This document shows positions 1 through 14,900 of a stretch of 64,000 bases of DNA, piece after piece. The position numbers and the translations under genes are program-made. The notes below the pieces were generated by a model, which did not search any database, was not told the origin of the DNA, and worked only from the letters and a program-made list of their open reading frames with translations. Each line of letters begins with the position of its first letter. The stretch's first letter is position 1. The DNA comes from Plecoglossus altivelis (Eukaryota; Chordata; Actinopteri; Osmeriformes; Plecoglossidae), in assembly GCA_036571765.1 (NCBI GenBank), contig BROE01000025.1:550896-614895 (forward strand), in the 5' to 3' direction.

Positions 1-338
1 TAAACAATAACAATGTTGTGTTATGCATTGGGTATGACCGAAAAATAAACCATCTCTGTAGCATTTAGTCAGCTGTGCCTAGTGGTGAGGTGGTGAGGTG
101 GTGTTGTATTGCATCCTAGCCAGACTTGTCTCATTGGGAGTCAAGAAGGACTCCGGCAAGTACAGTGTAATGACCGATAATGAACCTGACCGCAATAACG
201 CCCAGATCATTACGGGTGCGTTAGAAAGGCATCATCACGCCAGGCGAAGGACTACACAGTACACAACCTTGATTGTTTTGGGTCGTTTTTCCACTCTGGA
301 TGGGTGACCATTTCGAACATGTCCTTCTATCTTTATAG

Positions 339-2982
339 ATCTGGGAGTGTTCAGCATCACTGGGAAGAAATCTATCACTTCGTTGAGCATTTGGCCCACA
401 AGTTCATAAGGTGAGAATAGTGATGGCGATCACAAGCTAAGCAGACAACACGCAGGAGAAGTTGGAGGATTCCACTTAGAATGTTGGATTGAAATTCTTA
501 ATTGGTTCTTTCCTTTTGTTTCTTCCCCTGGTGTCCACCTCAGTCCCCAGCTACGCATGTCCTTCATCGTGTTCTCCACAGAAGGACGGATCCTCATGAG
601 ACTCACGGAGGACAGGTAGGTGAAAGCGCTTCTCTTGCCCCGATATAGGTTCTTCTCCTCTTCCCCCCACCCCCTCCCACACACACACACACAGTCATGT
701 AATACCAACTTTGTGGGCCAACCAGCATGGATTCCGTAACAGGAGAGATCCTCATTTTCAGACCTTTGTTCATTTCAAACATCTCAATCTAAGGCCACAC
801 ATATTTCAAAGATGTTCTATATATGTATATTAGCATCCCGAATATCAAAACGTAAATGCAACAATATATTCGTTCAGCACTGAGAACTGGTAACGCTATT
901 ATTCTGGCAAACCACAGACTTTTAACATGTGGCCCACATATTGTCCGTGGCTATCTGTTTAATCTTTCGGCTCAGTTTCCATCAAGCCACAAAACGTATT
1001 CAGTATTTATTGTCTTCCTGCTATCTGATTTTACACCAGTATCGTTTCCTTACTGGTGGACAGTGCCTTGTGCCAAAAACTCACAATATCCCATTTTCAT
1101 TTCCACGTCTTGAAACCCTCATAAAGCCTGCGACCCTTTGAAACAGAAACTTCTTTTAAAAAAAGAGACGGTGACATTTCTTCATCAGCACAGATCGTCT
1201 TAGTCCTGTGTCGTAACTGCGTGGATGCGGCTTGTCTTATCTGTCTCCCGGCTGCGTCCCACAGGGAGCGTATTCGACAGGGTCTTGAGGACCTCTACAT
1301 GGTTCGCCCGGGCGGAGATACCTTCATGCACGAGGGGATCCAGAGGGTGAGACGTCGCCTCCTTCCTCTGACTCAGACAGACTTTTATCTCTCAAAGCTG
1401 GCGGCAGAACAAAGACTGCGAACGTACCACCTGTATCAGTCTGCATCTGTCTGTGAGAGAGTGTGCTTGTCTTCCCTGAACAGCTTTGGACAGTGTGTAG
1501 TGTTTCATCACAGTTCCTCTTCTCTTACAGGCCAGCGAGCAGATCTACCATGGAAACTCTGAAGGTGCGAATATGCTTTCCATCAGAAATCATCCAAATG
1601 TATCCCTGTCGTCTCTGATCCGTCTCTGGATCTCGGTGTCTGTCTGCTGGCGCACTCGCGAAAGCTTTGATGGCTTCAGTGATGAGTAACTCATTCCCCA
1701 GAGTTCCTTGTTTGAAGTCTGGCATCTAATGGAAGTGATCTGTTCATCTGTTGCTAGGCTACCGCACCGCCAGTGTCATCATCGCTCTCACGGATGGAGA
1801 GCTACACGAGGACCTCTTCTACTATGCAGAGAGAGAGGTAGGATGCATTCTGATAGGAGAGAGAGATAGGATGCATTCCAATAGAACGTCCAATAGGACA
1901 CATAAGGACAACGCCTAGGAGGGATTAAATTGTAAAAAACTATTTATGTGATGGCACAGATCCAATATTATAGACAACATACATCATTGAGGCAGTATTT
2001 AGAATCCTTAGTTTAGCTTTAAAAAAGGAGTTCAGGGCATCTGCCAGATTTATATCTCCCATATGGCCCCTGAATGAAAGGGACTCAGTCATTGGCCACA
2101 CATCTGTGGCAGGAGCCAATGATTTATCTCAGCTGAAGAGTTACGGGTGCAGGCGTGTTTGAGCAGCAGGAGCACCAGCCACCACATGTGGACATGCAGG
2201 GCTGCAACTCACGCATGGATGCAGTGAGGCTGATATCTCTCATGGCTCTCAAACCACAGTAAGATCTCCCTCATCCTAAGAGGCCTCCTCAAAGGGATTC
2301 TGGGAGGTCGGTCACACAGCGAGCAGCCGGGGTTTAGTTTGCCTTTCAGGAAATTGAACATTTGGCACCAGGGTAATGAAAGACCCTAGAGGGCACAGGG
2401 CCCATTTACATCCCAGTTAGGGAACTGATCGTTCCTCTCTGTGCTACCCTATATCAGCTGTCGATACTCTTACTCCAGGACCTGAGTTGGTCAGACGAGG
2501 AGTTTTGGATAACGATTGCGTAATGCCATGTGGTAACTAAGTCCATGTGTTGAATCTCCTCCCTGTTTTTTTATTCCTTATTTTTTGGGTCTCTCATCTG
2601 CGAATACCTGACAGGCCAACCGCTCTCGCAGTCTGGGGGCCTCAGTATACTGCGTAGGGGTGAAGGACTTCAACGAGACACAGGTGCGTGCTTTTACTGC
2701 AGGGCCTCTGCGTGCTATGGTTAGACACGGTATCTAAAGCTGTGTACCAGGCCCGAGCCAGAGGAGGGCATGGTGAGCTGGCAGCCCAACATGGGAAGGG
2801 TCGAGTCCGTATCAAGAATGTGTTTTGTTTACCTCAATGTGGATCACGAGGCGGTTGACAGTGACGGTGAGCCGCACAATTCGTCGTCTGTCTCTTAACA
2901 GCTCGCAAAGATCGCCGACAGCAAGGACCACGTCTTCCCTGTGAACGATGGCTTTGAAGCGCTGCAAGGGGTCATTGATTCG
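339..2982 (+). CDS. antxr1: ANTXR1 exons for the von Willebrand A (MIDAS) domain
   Basis: Seven exons (339-410, 544-615, 1265-1346, 1531-1564, 1758-1837, 2615-2683, 2902-2982) encode the metal-ion-dependent adhesion fold. Visible MIDAS elements are Ser-Gly-Ser (first exon), the Thr in PGGDTFMHEG (third exon) and Asp in ALTDGELHED (fifth exon). Two N-glycosylation sequons found in mammals are kept: NRS in ANRSRSLG and NET in KDFNETQ. The fourth exon is only 34 nt (ASEQIYHGNSE). This domain binds collagen and, in mammals, toxin protective antigen. Confidence 0.92.
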
Positions 2983-5900
2983 GTGAGAAAATAGCTGGAA
3001 CACACACACAGACCATAAAAACAACATATGAAATACTATATGAACACTGTGCCTGTCAGCCTGTGTTCTATAAACACTTTGTGGCCAAAGGCAACAGTCC
3101 CCATATTATACTTATTCATCTCGCCACAATGTTTCTCCTTCGATCCAGTGGAACGTTGATTAAATAGCATGCAGGAAACAAAGTAAAATCGAAAGTCAAC
3201 TGAAATATTCCATCCCTCCTGACACACCAGGACGTGACTGACACACCTGCTGTATACCTGACTCACCTGCTTAGGATCACGCTGACTGAAGTCTAACCAA
3301 ACATAGTAGAAAAATGTACCTCGTGTTGTTTAGTTTCCATCTCAAAAGGTATCAACTTCTGTTTACACGTGACTGATTAGACGAGTGTTGCCAGGGTCAT
3401 TGTGTGTGTTGGTGGGGAGGGGAGGGGGGGGGTCACTGGTTATCCTGTAGGATTCAGAGCAGCTGACTAGAGCAGAGAGGACTGGTCACTGGTTATCCTG
3501 TAGGATTCAGAGCAGCTGACTAGAGGAGAGAGGACTGGTCACTGGTTATCCTGTAGGATTCAGAGCAGCTGACTAGAGCAGAGAGGACTGGTCACTGGTT
3601 ATCCTGTAGGATTCAGAGCAGCTGACTAGAGCAGGGAGGACTGCTCGCTGAGGATCCAATGGGACCAGCTGACTGTCATCTGGTGGTGATTATCTGAGAG
3701 CTGCTGGCCTGGACTCAGGGAAATAGGGCAGCGTGTCGTAAATCAGCCCGATGTTCAGGAGGGGAGAGTGCATGCTTCCTTTGACAGTAGGGGTACAATG
3801 AGGCGCATGTGTTTAGGGAAGAACAGAAGAAGGGTATTGGGGCGAGCCAAGAACAGCCTCCATCCACACTGAGGAGTACTTGGAAGAGGATCAGGGGTAC
3901 TGGGAGGGGAACGTGTAAGCACCAACACAACCAGAGAGGATCATCTCAACTAGTTAAGCTGACTGGTGTCTATGCAGAGGGACACGTCCGTCCGGTCAAA
4001 CCCTGTTTCTTTTCTCTCCAGAATCTGCTCATTTGAATAACCCCCCCCAGGCTAACCTCGGACCCCTTTCATCCCTCTCCCCTCAGATCCTAAGGAGGTC
4101 CTGCATCGAGATCCTGGCAGCCGAGCCGTCCAGTATCTGTGCAGGAGGTAGGTGAGCCTTGTTACAGCCTGGCTGTCTCTGACCCCCACCACAACACGCA
4201 TTCTGGCCCCCCCACCTTGATGTGCATCCACCTTACTGTGCATCCACCTTACTGTGCATCCACCTTACTGTGCATCCACCTTACTGTGCATCCACCTTGA
4301 TGTGCATCCACCTTGATGTGCATCCCAAAACAGGAAGTAAAGACCCAGGACTGTGTTGACAGAGCACAGGGGTCTGAGGGCCCGGATTAACTGCAGTCAG
4401 TCCAGTGCGGACGGTAGCGATGATTTGATGCGACTGGAACGCCTCAACCCTGATTTGTTTTAGTGGCGAACAGCAGCGAGGACTCGGCGAACAGTCCGTG
4501 CTCCTGTGTCAAGAACCGCTCAATCATCGCTCGTACTGCGGCCTAGCAAAGCCTCCTGTTTTCCTTGCTGTTAAAAAGGAAGTGTTTACATGATTGGGGT
4601 TTGCGGTATTGGCTCCATAACTGCTGTCCACATGCCCTGTTGCGATGACGTCTCGTCGACCGCACGATCCGTCTCCCTCCAGGAGCCAGGGATGGGGGAT
4701 TTAATTTTAATGACCACTATGGTCAGGAGCGCAGTGGCTTTCAATATGTCTGCTCGCCAGAGTGCGAGATGCACCGCGTAGAGAGATCTAGAACATAGCT
4801 TCACTATGCTGTGGGGTAGTCCATTTGAATTTGACACTACTGGGGTATTCTACCATCTCTCAATGTCGCTTTTGTGTTTCTGTTTTCTGTTCCCAGAATC
4901 TTTCCAGGTGGTGGTGAAAGGGAACGGCTTCCTTCACGCCCGGAACGTCGACAAGGTCCTCTGCAGCTTCCGAATCAACGACACCCTCACAAAGAGTAAG
5001 TGGAACGCATAGTCAGTGTTGGCAGATGGCGGGGGGGGATGTTGCAAGACGCTACACCTCCCCTACTCTGCGTCGACACACAAACAGTCATTCAAGAGGC
5101 GGTTTCTGCCGGAACGTCGGCTGACTCACGGAGCGCCGAGCGAGCTCGGGAACTTAGCGGGGGCCGTCCTCACCCGAGCGGGGCGGCGGGTCCTGTTGCA
5201 GCTTGGTCTTTGTTCAGGGGCACGCTGCTTTAACAGCCTTGGCGAGGGCCAGAGCCAGGAGATGAAGGAAAAACAGCACCGAGCACAAGGCAGGCAAGAG
5301 GAAAAGACCTTGAGGCACATCTCAACCCCCCCACCACCACCATCTCAGCCCCCCCTCCCTTCCAGCTCTGTGGTCTTAAAAGGTGCTCTTAATAGGCCTG
5401 AAAGTACCCCCCCCCCTCCAATGCACACCGCTCTGGGATGTGGGAGGTGCTGTAGTAATTACAAACAAAGAAGAAAGCAGAGGGCTAGTTTAGTCTGCCT
5501 GAGCTGGGGGGGGGGGAGAAACAGCGGCTTTGCACCGGAAGTGGCTTTTACACCAAACATGGTCTTGTCTCGGACTGAGACAGACGCCATTGTGGGATCG
5601 GCTATCACGATAGCGTCCCTTACGGTGACTTCCGTTGAAATAGTAATACTCAACGTTCGTGAAACTACCGTTGAGTGACCAATCGGAGCGGTTAGTGTAA
5701 CTCATCGTATGTATTATTTTTGCTGTGAAAATGCAAGGTATTCAATATTGTGCTCTGTAATTAAAGAGGCTATAAGTGAAAACATGTTCTGTGTAAGGCC
5801 TGTTCATAAAGGCCTGCCAAGGGGTTTTCTGACAAGTGGCTTTTAGCGGGCCGCTGACTGACGGCGAGGACAATTCAAGCTGGCCTCTAATTGTTTGTGT

Positions 5901-8900
5901 GCGAGACATCCAACTCTCCACAGACTGGCGGAAGTCATGGCAATAATTTAGGGAAAAATTGCCTCCTTGTGTGTCTGTGTGAATGTCCACCCACCTCCAC
6001 CCCCCCCCCCTGAAGTAGTATCTAGATGTACTGTACATCCAGCCTCTAAACAATTCATCGCTGCAGGGACTCCCTGCTGATTAAAACATTTGGGCCCACC
6101 TATTGCGTGACAGCTTCCTGTGGGCTTTTGTGAATTACAGGAACGTTTCCCCTACTCCCCTTGGGGTCTATCTTGTAACACTTTGAACCCTCCCCCCAAC
6201 CCCAAACAAAAACTCTACCTCCCCAACCCTCTCCCACCCTTCCTCCCCCCTCCTCCTTCCCCTCCCGTCCCCTCCCCGTCCTCCCCACTCCATCCGGAGG
6301 AAAGAGATGATGTGTAGCTACATGTGTCAACCAGCTGAATGGTTGTCTGGGTCCTTGTCTCCAGAGAGAGCAGCCACACACAGGATCTTTGAGCTCTGAG
6401 AAGACCAATCAGAGACGAGAAGAAAGATGATGATGAGGAGAATGTGGGCTAATATGAATACAAGGTTTGAGCAGGGTTCATCAGGATAGGTCAGCCTTCG
6501 GTCGAGTTACGAGCTCTGCGATTGATGGAATCAGGCTCCGCCATTTCCTTTACTTTATGGAATAATCTAAAACTCTGAGCACATGCCGGTCTGAAGCTCA
6601 CAGTAAAACATGACCTTCCAGTACGTTCAGGGCATAAACATTGCAATAAAGTGTTGCGACATGGACAAGGCCTGTTTGCCAGCGTCCCGATCCCTGAGGT
6701 ATCACACAGTGCAAGTTGAAAGAGACTTGACCTGTGTAGATATTTTTGGCCCGGACGTTTCTTCATAAAGTGCCATACTACCAGTCCTCTATGGACCTTG
6801 GAAAGCCTTCCGCCTTCTTTGATGGTGTCGGTCAACGCAGGGTTCAGGGTGGGAGCCTGTGGGCGCGAACGCTGGGATGATATCAGACTGAGTTTGTGTT
6901 GGCCCAAAAATGTGTTTGGCAGGCAACAGTGTTGATCTCCATCCGCTTCCTAATTCCAGCTCCTCTTCTCCTACCTCACTTCTCCTCTCCTCTCCCTCCT
7001 CCTCCTCCTCTTTCTCTCCAGCCTCCTCCTCTTCCTTCTCTCCTCCTCCTCCTCCTTCCTTCTTTCTCCTCCTTCCTTTTCCCCCTCCTCCTCTACCTCC
7101 TTTCCCCCCTCTCCTCGCTCCTCCTTTCCCCACCCGTCCTCCTCTCTCTCCTGGCTGCTGGTGCTCCAGAGGGGGCGGAGGGAGTAGAGAGCGGAGGTGG
7201 TTTCCTCAGAACTGGGGTATGTCCAGTCTGAGCCAGGACAAACACGCAGCCACAGGGGCGTACGATCCCTGGATCTGTCCTCCGAAGAGACGCTGCGGAT
7301 CAGGACGCTCTTCGTAAGCAAGACTACCGTGTGGTTTCAATCAGTGTGCTCATCTTGATTTTAAGGGGGCTGTTTTTTTTCGACACAGCGTGCTGTAGCA
7401 AAACTGGGCGTGTCTTCAGGGTTAAACTGGTTTTTGAGGGGTTAATGGTACATATGACATCACCCAACCGCTGTCCATAACAAATCCTATCACCGTGCAG
7501 AACTCGTAGTCCAACAACATTCTTGCTGGAAATGTTACCCCCCCAGACGTCATCTAAACAGATTGCTTAAAATCTCTTAGGACACCAGATCGAGGTGTTT
7601 TGATTTCATGTAATCTCTTCCAGCTTCCCGATGGCAGCTGTGTGTCTAGTGTCTAGGTATTGTGTGTCGAGTGTCTCTCTCTGACCAGTCTCCCTTCCGT
7701 TCCTCCTCCAGTGGTGAAGCCGCTGGTGGTGGAGGACACGTATCTCCTATGTCCCGCTCCTGTCCTGAACGAGGAGGGCATGTAAGTATCGCCAGGACAA
7801 AGGCCCTCCCCGTCCCCCTCCTCGTCCCTCCCCCTCCCCGTCCCTCCCCGTCCCCCTCCCCGTCTCCCCTGCAGGCAGGAGACCTGATGGGAACTGTCGT
7901 GTCTGTGTGTTTACAGGGCAGCTAGCCTCTACGTCAGCATGAACGAAGGCCTCAGTTTCATCTCCAGCTCTGTCACGATCACTTCAGTGGGCTGTGTGAG
8001 TACATGCCGCAGTTACTCAAACAGCGTGTTATGGCAGTGGTTTAGGTTCGGTTAACCAAGTCTAGAAAGGCTACGATGAACTCTGATGCCCACAAAACAC
8101 GCGGAAGATAAACATCTCTGTTTCTCCTCTGGTCTCTCCCGCTTTCCTCTCGCCCCTCCTCCCTCTCTCTCTCTCTCTCTGTCTCCCTCTCTTTCCCCCC
8201 CCCTTCTCTCCTCCCTCGACCGCCCCAGTCTGATGGCACCATCCTGGCCATCGCTCTGCTCATCCTCATGCTGCTGCTGATTCTAGCTCTGCTGTGGTGG
8301 TTCTGGCCTCTGTGCTGCACTGTGGTGAGTCGACCTTGACGACGCACCGGCTTCACACGAGCTCATGACAAACGCTGCGCACACACACGCAGACCGTCAT
8401 GACAAACGCTGCGCACACACACGCAGACCGCCATGACAAACGCTGCGCACACACACGCAGACCGCCATGACAAACGCTGCGCACACACACGCAGACCGCA
8501 ACAGAAGAACCAAGTACGTCACACGAGGTGACGGGAGACCACATCTATGGTCTCTGACGAGACACAAGTGGTCAGGAAAGATGTGTGTGGAGCTTCGCCA
8601 ACTAGGGCAAGGACGGCATCCAATGACTTTGCTCTGAGCCTTGGGAGGAAGTGCTTTTCAGATGAGTTTCATCTGGACAACCCCCCCCCCTCCCCTCTCA
8701 GGCACCTTGTTGACCTGAACAACAGGAGGGACGGTACCTCGAATCAATGGGCGATGAGGGGGTCCTTCACCTTCTGGAGTCCAGTAGATTTAGCGTGTCT
8801 ATTAACACTCGAGTTCAAAGGTCACTGGATACAGGTGTGCTGAAGTAATTAGCGTGTCTGTCGAAGGAATCTGACAGGTCACAGACTCATTTGACCTCTC

Positions 8901-11900
8901 AAGACAGGGGTGTGAAACTTGACCACAACCACTCGCAATCCTCAACTCTATATCTCATCTCCACTCTGAGGTAAGGGAGGTTAACAGGATCCTGTGTGGA
9001 AAGATCTAGAGAGAATCCTTCATGTGATATAATGTGCAGCTGGGCCAAACTACGACAGCTGACATCATTTCCCCTGGTCCAGCACAACATACAGCTCTGT
9101 TTACCATGAGCGGACCAACCAGCAGATCCTTCTGGACTTTATAGATGAAGGCCTCCTGCTCTTCAGGCTTGGACAGAGTTGAGAATGAAAGAGCCATGGT
9201 CTCTTTTATGAAACGAAACAACTAAAAAAAATAGAGGCAACATCTAATCCAAATCCAGTTTTTACGAGTTTGGAAACGAATAAGTTGGAAAGAACCTGCG
9301 AGAGATGACAGCTTTTACAACATGACTTTCTCTCTATACTTTCACTTCTTGACAGTTCTTTTCAGTTTTAGCCGTTGCCCAGCACTGTTTGGGAAAGTGA
9401 TGCTAGGTAACCATGGGAAATATGTTTAAACTGCAGCCAAACAGCCTTCTAACTCAGAGGAAAATAAGTCTAATGTCAAATCATTCATATGAATTAATCT
9501 GGCGGCCTGCTTCTGCAAGAGAATGTTAGGGATGGCACAGTGTAAAGATGACTGCAAAGTGTTCAGTGTAATATTTCAGACGGATGTCCTGCAATATGAT
9601 GACCTGAGGCCCTTGCAAATGGATATAGTTGTATTTGATCTACGTGAGGGAAAATTACCGTTTTTTCTCGGAAGCATGTTTTTCAGCCGGTTCCAGGGAA
9701 TTCCTCTCCGATTCAAAACAAAAAACACACTTCAAGAACGTGTTTGTGCTCCGTCTTCCTCTAACCAGCAGTCCAGGTCGCGAATCTGGCAAACAGATTT
9801 CTTGGTCAATACAACTTTCTAGTAAACAGAGGAAAGGGGGGGGGGCATTTCCTGAGCACTGTGTCTTTGTGGAATCCTGTTTTTGCCCCAGCATTGGTTA
9901 TTTATTAAGCAAATCGAAAACGAAGTGTAATTTGAAGCATGTTTTTCTATTACAACTCTACCCCCCTCTGCTTCCCTACCCTTCCAGATCATCCATGAGC
10001 CCCCACCTCCAGTGATAGAAGACAGTTCGGTAAGAAAAGTATTTTGTTGTTGGAGTGGGATTGAGCAACAGGAGAACATTTTCCATCCCCTGTTACAGAG
10101 TGACATAGTTGTTCATGCAATGGGTGAACGTTAAACAGAAGCAGCAGTAATTGTTAGTTTTTGAGGCTTAACTGCTGTTTTGGGGGGTGAGTTCATGTAA
10201 GTCTGTGTAGACAATATGGTGTTGTTGAACGGACCAAGTCACACATACCTTGAGGAATATGAAAAGGTAGATCATTGACTTTTGATATCCCTGTTTCACG
10301 TATATATTTAACAAACATTGCGTTATAATCATACCATGTCTTTTCAGCCAACCCAATCTGAATGTAAGAGGATTTTTTTTTCTGATCCTGTTTTTGTCTG
10401 ACAGTAATGGTTTCAATTACTCAGAGCATAATCTTTGTGAATCATGTATACCCTGAGGGACTTCAGACTAATCAGATGAATATGGCTTTTTATAGAGATA
10501 AGTACATTGAGTGATAAAAACAAAGTCACTGAACACAAGCAACAAACACAAGCTGTCAACAACTGAGCGCAGTTTTGAATTCAGCTCAGTCGGTGGGTCC
10601 ACAGGCCCCGTCGGTGTCGGTGACCGACGCCATGGCGCCCGAGAGTGCTTTTATCGGTCGTGAGTGGGAGGGCCGCGGTTTGAGGAGATGTGGTAGAATT
10701 TAACTGGGCAGGGAGGACAGCAGAAAGTGCAGAGGTAGGCTGATAACAGGAGGGGAAAGGAAGGGTTTTAGAGAGGGTCACACCACATGAAGACCACACA
10801 CGACTGTAGAGAGTGACGGAAAAGAAACGGAAAGGAACGTGAAATAGGGGGCTTGTTCTCACCTCCCTCTCTGCCTCTCCGACCAGGACGAAGAGGAGGA
10901 TGGGCTTCCGAAAAAACGCTGGCCCACGGTGGACGCTTCGTACTACGGGGGCAGGGGCGTGGGAGGAATCAAGAGGATGGAGGTGAGATGCCCTGGAGCT
11001 GATGGGTTAGCGTTGAATATGGTCAGGGACAAGGGACAAACATTTCAACATAATCTAATATGCCAACACGAGTCCTGCTCTGACGGTCATTATCAGTGGG
11101 GGGACGTTACAATCGTCTCTTGTCACGTTTCCTCTTCAGTCCGCCCCTTCAAACGGACACCTCTGAAGTCAATCAGAATACCTGTGTTTCTACGCGTGTG
11201 TGAATGCGCAGGAGAGTACAGAGCGCTGTTGTGTGTGGCCCCTTAGGTGCGCTGGGGGGAGAAGGGCTCCACGGAGGAAGGGGCCAAGCTAGAGAAGGCC
11301 AAGAACGCCAAGGTGAAGATGCCGGAGCAGGAAATCGCCCAACCCGCCGCTCGGGTACTCAACAACGGCATGAGGAAACCCCACGGCCCTCACAAGTGGT
11401 ACTCCCCTATCAAGGTACGTGTCCTCCTCTCCTCCTCCTCTTTGTCATCGTCAAAACAGATGCTATCACTTACTAGCTACAGAAGGACAGACATGTACAG
11501 AAGGATAGTGAAACCGGTTTGCTGAGAGCGTAAGTTGATCACCTGGGCATTCTGGAAGGTCTGGTCTAGTCGCAGGGAAGGCAGCCATGCGAGGGTTAAA
11601 GGCCTTGTTCTGTTCTCTCTGGCAGTCAGCAGGGGAGGCTCTCATAGGAACCAACCCCAGCTGAGCTGCTGCTCCGGGGGACGGCGACAGCGCAGCCAAC
11701 AGTTTAGCGAGGAAAAACAGATTCTTTCACTTTGCGTTGTCCCTCTGCCTGGACCTCCTGGCGCTGGTGGCAGCCATGCGGAACTGACAAAGACGAAAGA
11801 GCAAAGAAAGAATTAGGTGGATAGCTGCATAAATTTAGGTCATGTGTTTAATCATTGAATTGAATAAACTTGAGAGTTTATTTTAGGGGAGGTGACATCA

Positions 11901-14900
11901 GGGGTTAGAAATGCCTTGAATGAGAGAAAGCTGAGCGTGGGCCTCAGGCACTCAGACCCTCGTAACAACGCCCCTGCAAGGAGCATGTGTGTGATGCCGT
12001 GTCTCTCTTCCGCAGGGCAAACTGGACGCCCTGTGGGTGCTGCTCAGAAGAGGCTACGACCGTGTGTCGCTGATGAGACCACACCCCGGGGAAAAGGTGA
12101 GACAGACTCACACCAGAACCATGTCTCGGGTCACCAAGTGACACGACAGTGCTTTGTGTGCAATGCTTGAGAAAAGAAAAGCTTTAAAAAGTATTGAAGT
12201 TTCAATATAGGACTTTGTCATTATGTTAACTATGACCTATCCCTAGTAAACTGCCTTCCATCCTTGTCTAATAACTCAGTCTGAATTGGTCTTTAGTGGA
12301 GTATGAATTAGGGTAGTATAGGGTTGGCAGGAGTACATTGTTAAGCACCGTAAGAGGTTGTGAATACAAGACAGCTGTTAGCCATAAAGCACGCATAGAA
12401 AGAGAGGCTGCTGGGAACTTTGTGGTGAGTTGGCACTCAGACTGCAGTCCCTTGCTCCAATGCATACCAGCTTAAAGAACTTCCATCGTCTGCTCAAGTC
12501 ATTACAGAGACCCAGCTCTTCCATAGAGCTCCATATTCAGGGGGGCAGGCCTGACTCATCTGCCTGACCTGTGCGGCTCAGAGATGGGTGTGGGGATGTA
12601 CAGCTCCGGCCAGGCCCTGGGGATGTAGGGGGGTGGGAGGGTTGCCAACCAAAAAGAAGAATCATCCTTAAGTCTATACTTTCTTATCCCAACATCAAGA
12701 TGGGATGAGAGTTCAGGGTGGGGGGAAAAATGCATATTCAGCCACATTGGGAATGATATAATTTGGTGGGTTTGGTTGAGTCACTCATTATAATTATCTC
12801 ATAAATGTGCTGTGAACGTACATTGTGCAACAGGCTTGATTTACTCGTGTTTGTTTACTGTACATGTTCATAAAGCCGTGTGGTTCATTGTGCAAAGGAG
12901 GCAGTGCCAGTTGGAAGTGGGGAGGTTGTGGCTGTTTCGCAGGCTTTAGTGCAAACTCCTCACACAGTACGAACAAAGAACCTATTCTAACTTCTGTTTT
13001 CTAGAGCTGTTTCATCCTGATGTTTGGTAGCAGTAGATAACAGGAGACGTGTTTCAGCTTCTTCCTCCAGCTGATGCATCCCTAAACAGTCCATGATGAA
13101 GAGAGCCCGCTCCATAAAGCTGTTCATTAGTGCTCAGGAAGCTAGCGAAGAGCGCTACATGTTGCTTGATGACTCTCTGTAAACAAGCCTGCTCTGGTTG
13201 CAATTAGGATATCCAAAAGGATTGCTTTTATAGTTTCCCCTGGTGTGATGGAGAAAGGCTGGAGTAGATTCTGGACCCCATAACCCAGCCCCATCCTCAG
13301 CCCCCACCCCCATCTTTAGCCTCAGCCTCAGCCCCGACCCCCAGCCTCATCTTTAGCCTCAGCCTCAGCCCCCACCCCCAGGCTCAGCCCCCACCCCTAA
13401 CCTCTGACAGGACTTCTTATTTCTCTGAGTCTCCAGAGACTAGAGAAAAGAACACATGCACCTTTATGATGAGAGAAGCATTGTTTTCCTCTGAGCCTCT
13501 TTACTGAGTCTCAAGACGAGGATGTTGTTTTATTTTAATGACTTAAAAGAAACCATTTTAACATACCACACAACAACAACTGAATTAGCTTGACACATTT
13601 AAGCAATTTGGTCTTTGTCTTTCTATGTAGTGGTACAAAATTACGTAAGAGAGTAGAATACATAATGGATAGCGTTTCACTCAGTACATTGGTCACCAAA
13701 TGGCTAACATGTTATTATAATGACTTGTATATTACACATGTCATCAAGGCAACAACAACCAACAACATCAAGTTCAATACACTGTCTGGCGAGTTTGGGC
13801 AAGTCAAGTCCTGAACTGATGAACCTAGCAGAGTATGGGCCCCCATGGAGCAGCCTGTCTGAGCTGTCACACCAGAGCAGCCAGTTAAAGAGAGTAGTGG
13901 CTGTTAGATGTCCTCCCATCCCAGAAAGCCATGCACAGGGGAGCCATGGGAAGCTCTATAGAGGCAAAACAGAGCATCTCTATAGAGGCAAAACAGAGCA
14001 TCTCTATAGAGGCAAAACATGGTGCATCTCTATAGAGGCAAAACATAGAGCATCTCTATAGAGGCAAAACAGAGCATCTCTATAGAGGCAAAACAGAGCA
14101 TCTCTATAGAGGCAAAACAGAGCATCTCTACTGAGCAAAACAGAGCATCTCTACGGAGTAAAACAGTGCATCTCTAGAGGCAAAACATGGAGCATCACTA
14201 TAGAGGCAAAACATGGAGCATCTCTATAGAGGCAAAACATGGAGCATCTCTATAGAGGCAATACATGGTGCATCTCTATAAAGGCAAAACATAGAGCATC
14301 TCTATGGAGTAAAACAGTGCATCTCTATAGAGGCAAAACAGAGCATCTCTATAGAGGCAAAACATGGAGCATCTCTAGAGGCAAAATATAGAGTATCTCT
14401 ATAGAGGCAAAACAGAGCATCTCTGTAGAGATGAAACAGAGCATCTCTATTGAGTACAACGTAGAGCATCTCTATTGAGTACAACATAGAGCATCTCTAT
14501 TGAGGACATCATAGAGCATCTCTATTGAGTACAACATAGAGCATCTCTATCGAGGCAAAACATTGAGCTGCTCCATAGTGAACTACTGAGAAACTAAAAC
14601 ACAAAAGCGGCTGGTGTGTGTTTTTAAGGAAGAGACTGTCTGATTAGATTACACACCACATTCAGACACAAGACACTTTTAATCACCGTGCACGCACTGT
14701 AAACAATCCAGTCAAATGACGTACGTGTGCACTACACACAATTCCTGAAACTTTGGTCGCCGTGGGAGCATCTGGTTTATCTATCAGTCCTTTTGATTTG
14801 TAACAGTAAGAAGCCAGAGGCATTTTTATGCTTCTATCTAATTCATCTGACGAGCTCAAGTGTCAAAGCGATAAAGAACTGTACACGTGTGCTTCGTCAA

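Noticed and set aside
5016..5678. 220-codon plus-strand frame in an ANTXR1 intron
   Set aside because: Pro-rich and low-similarity, overlaps other frames; no splice signals in phase with ANTXR1.
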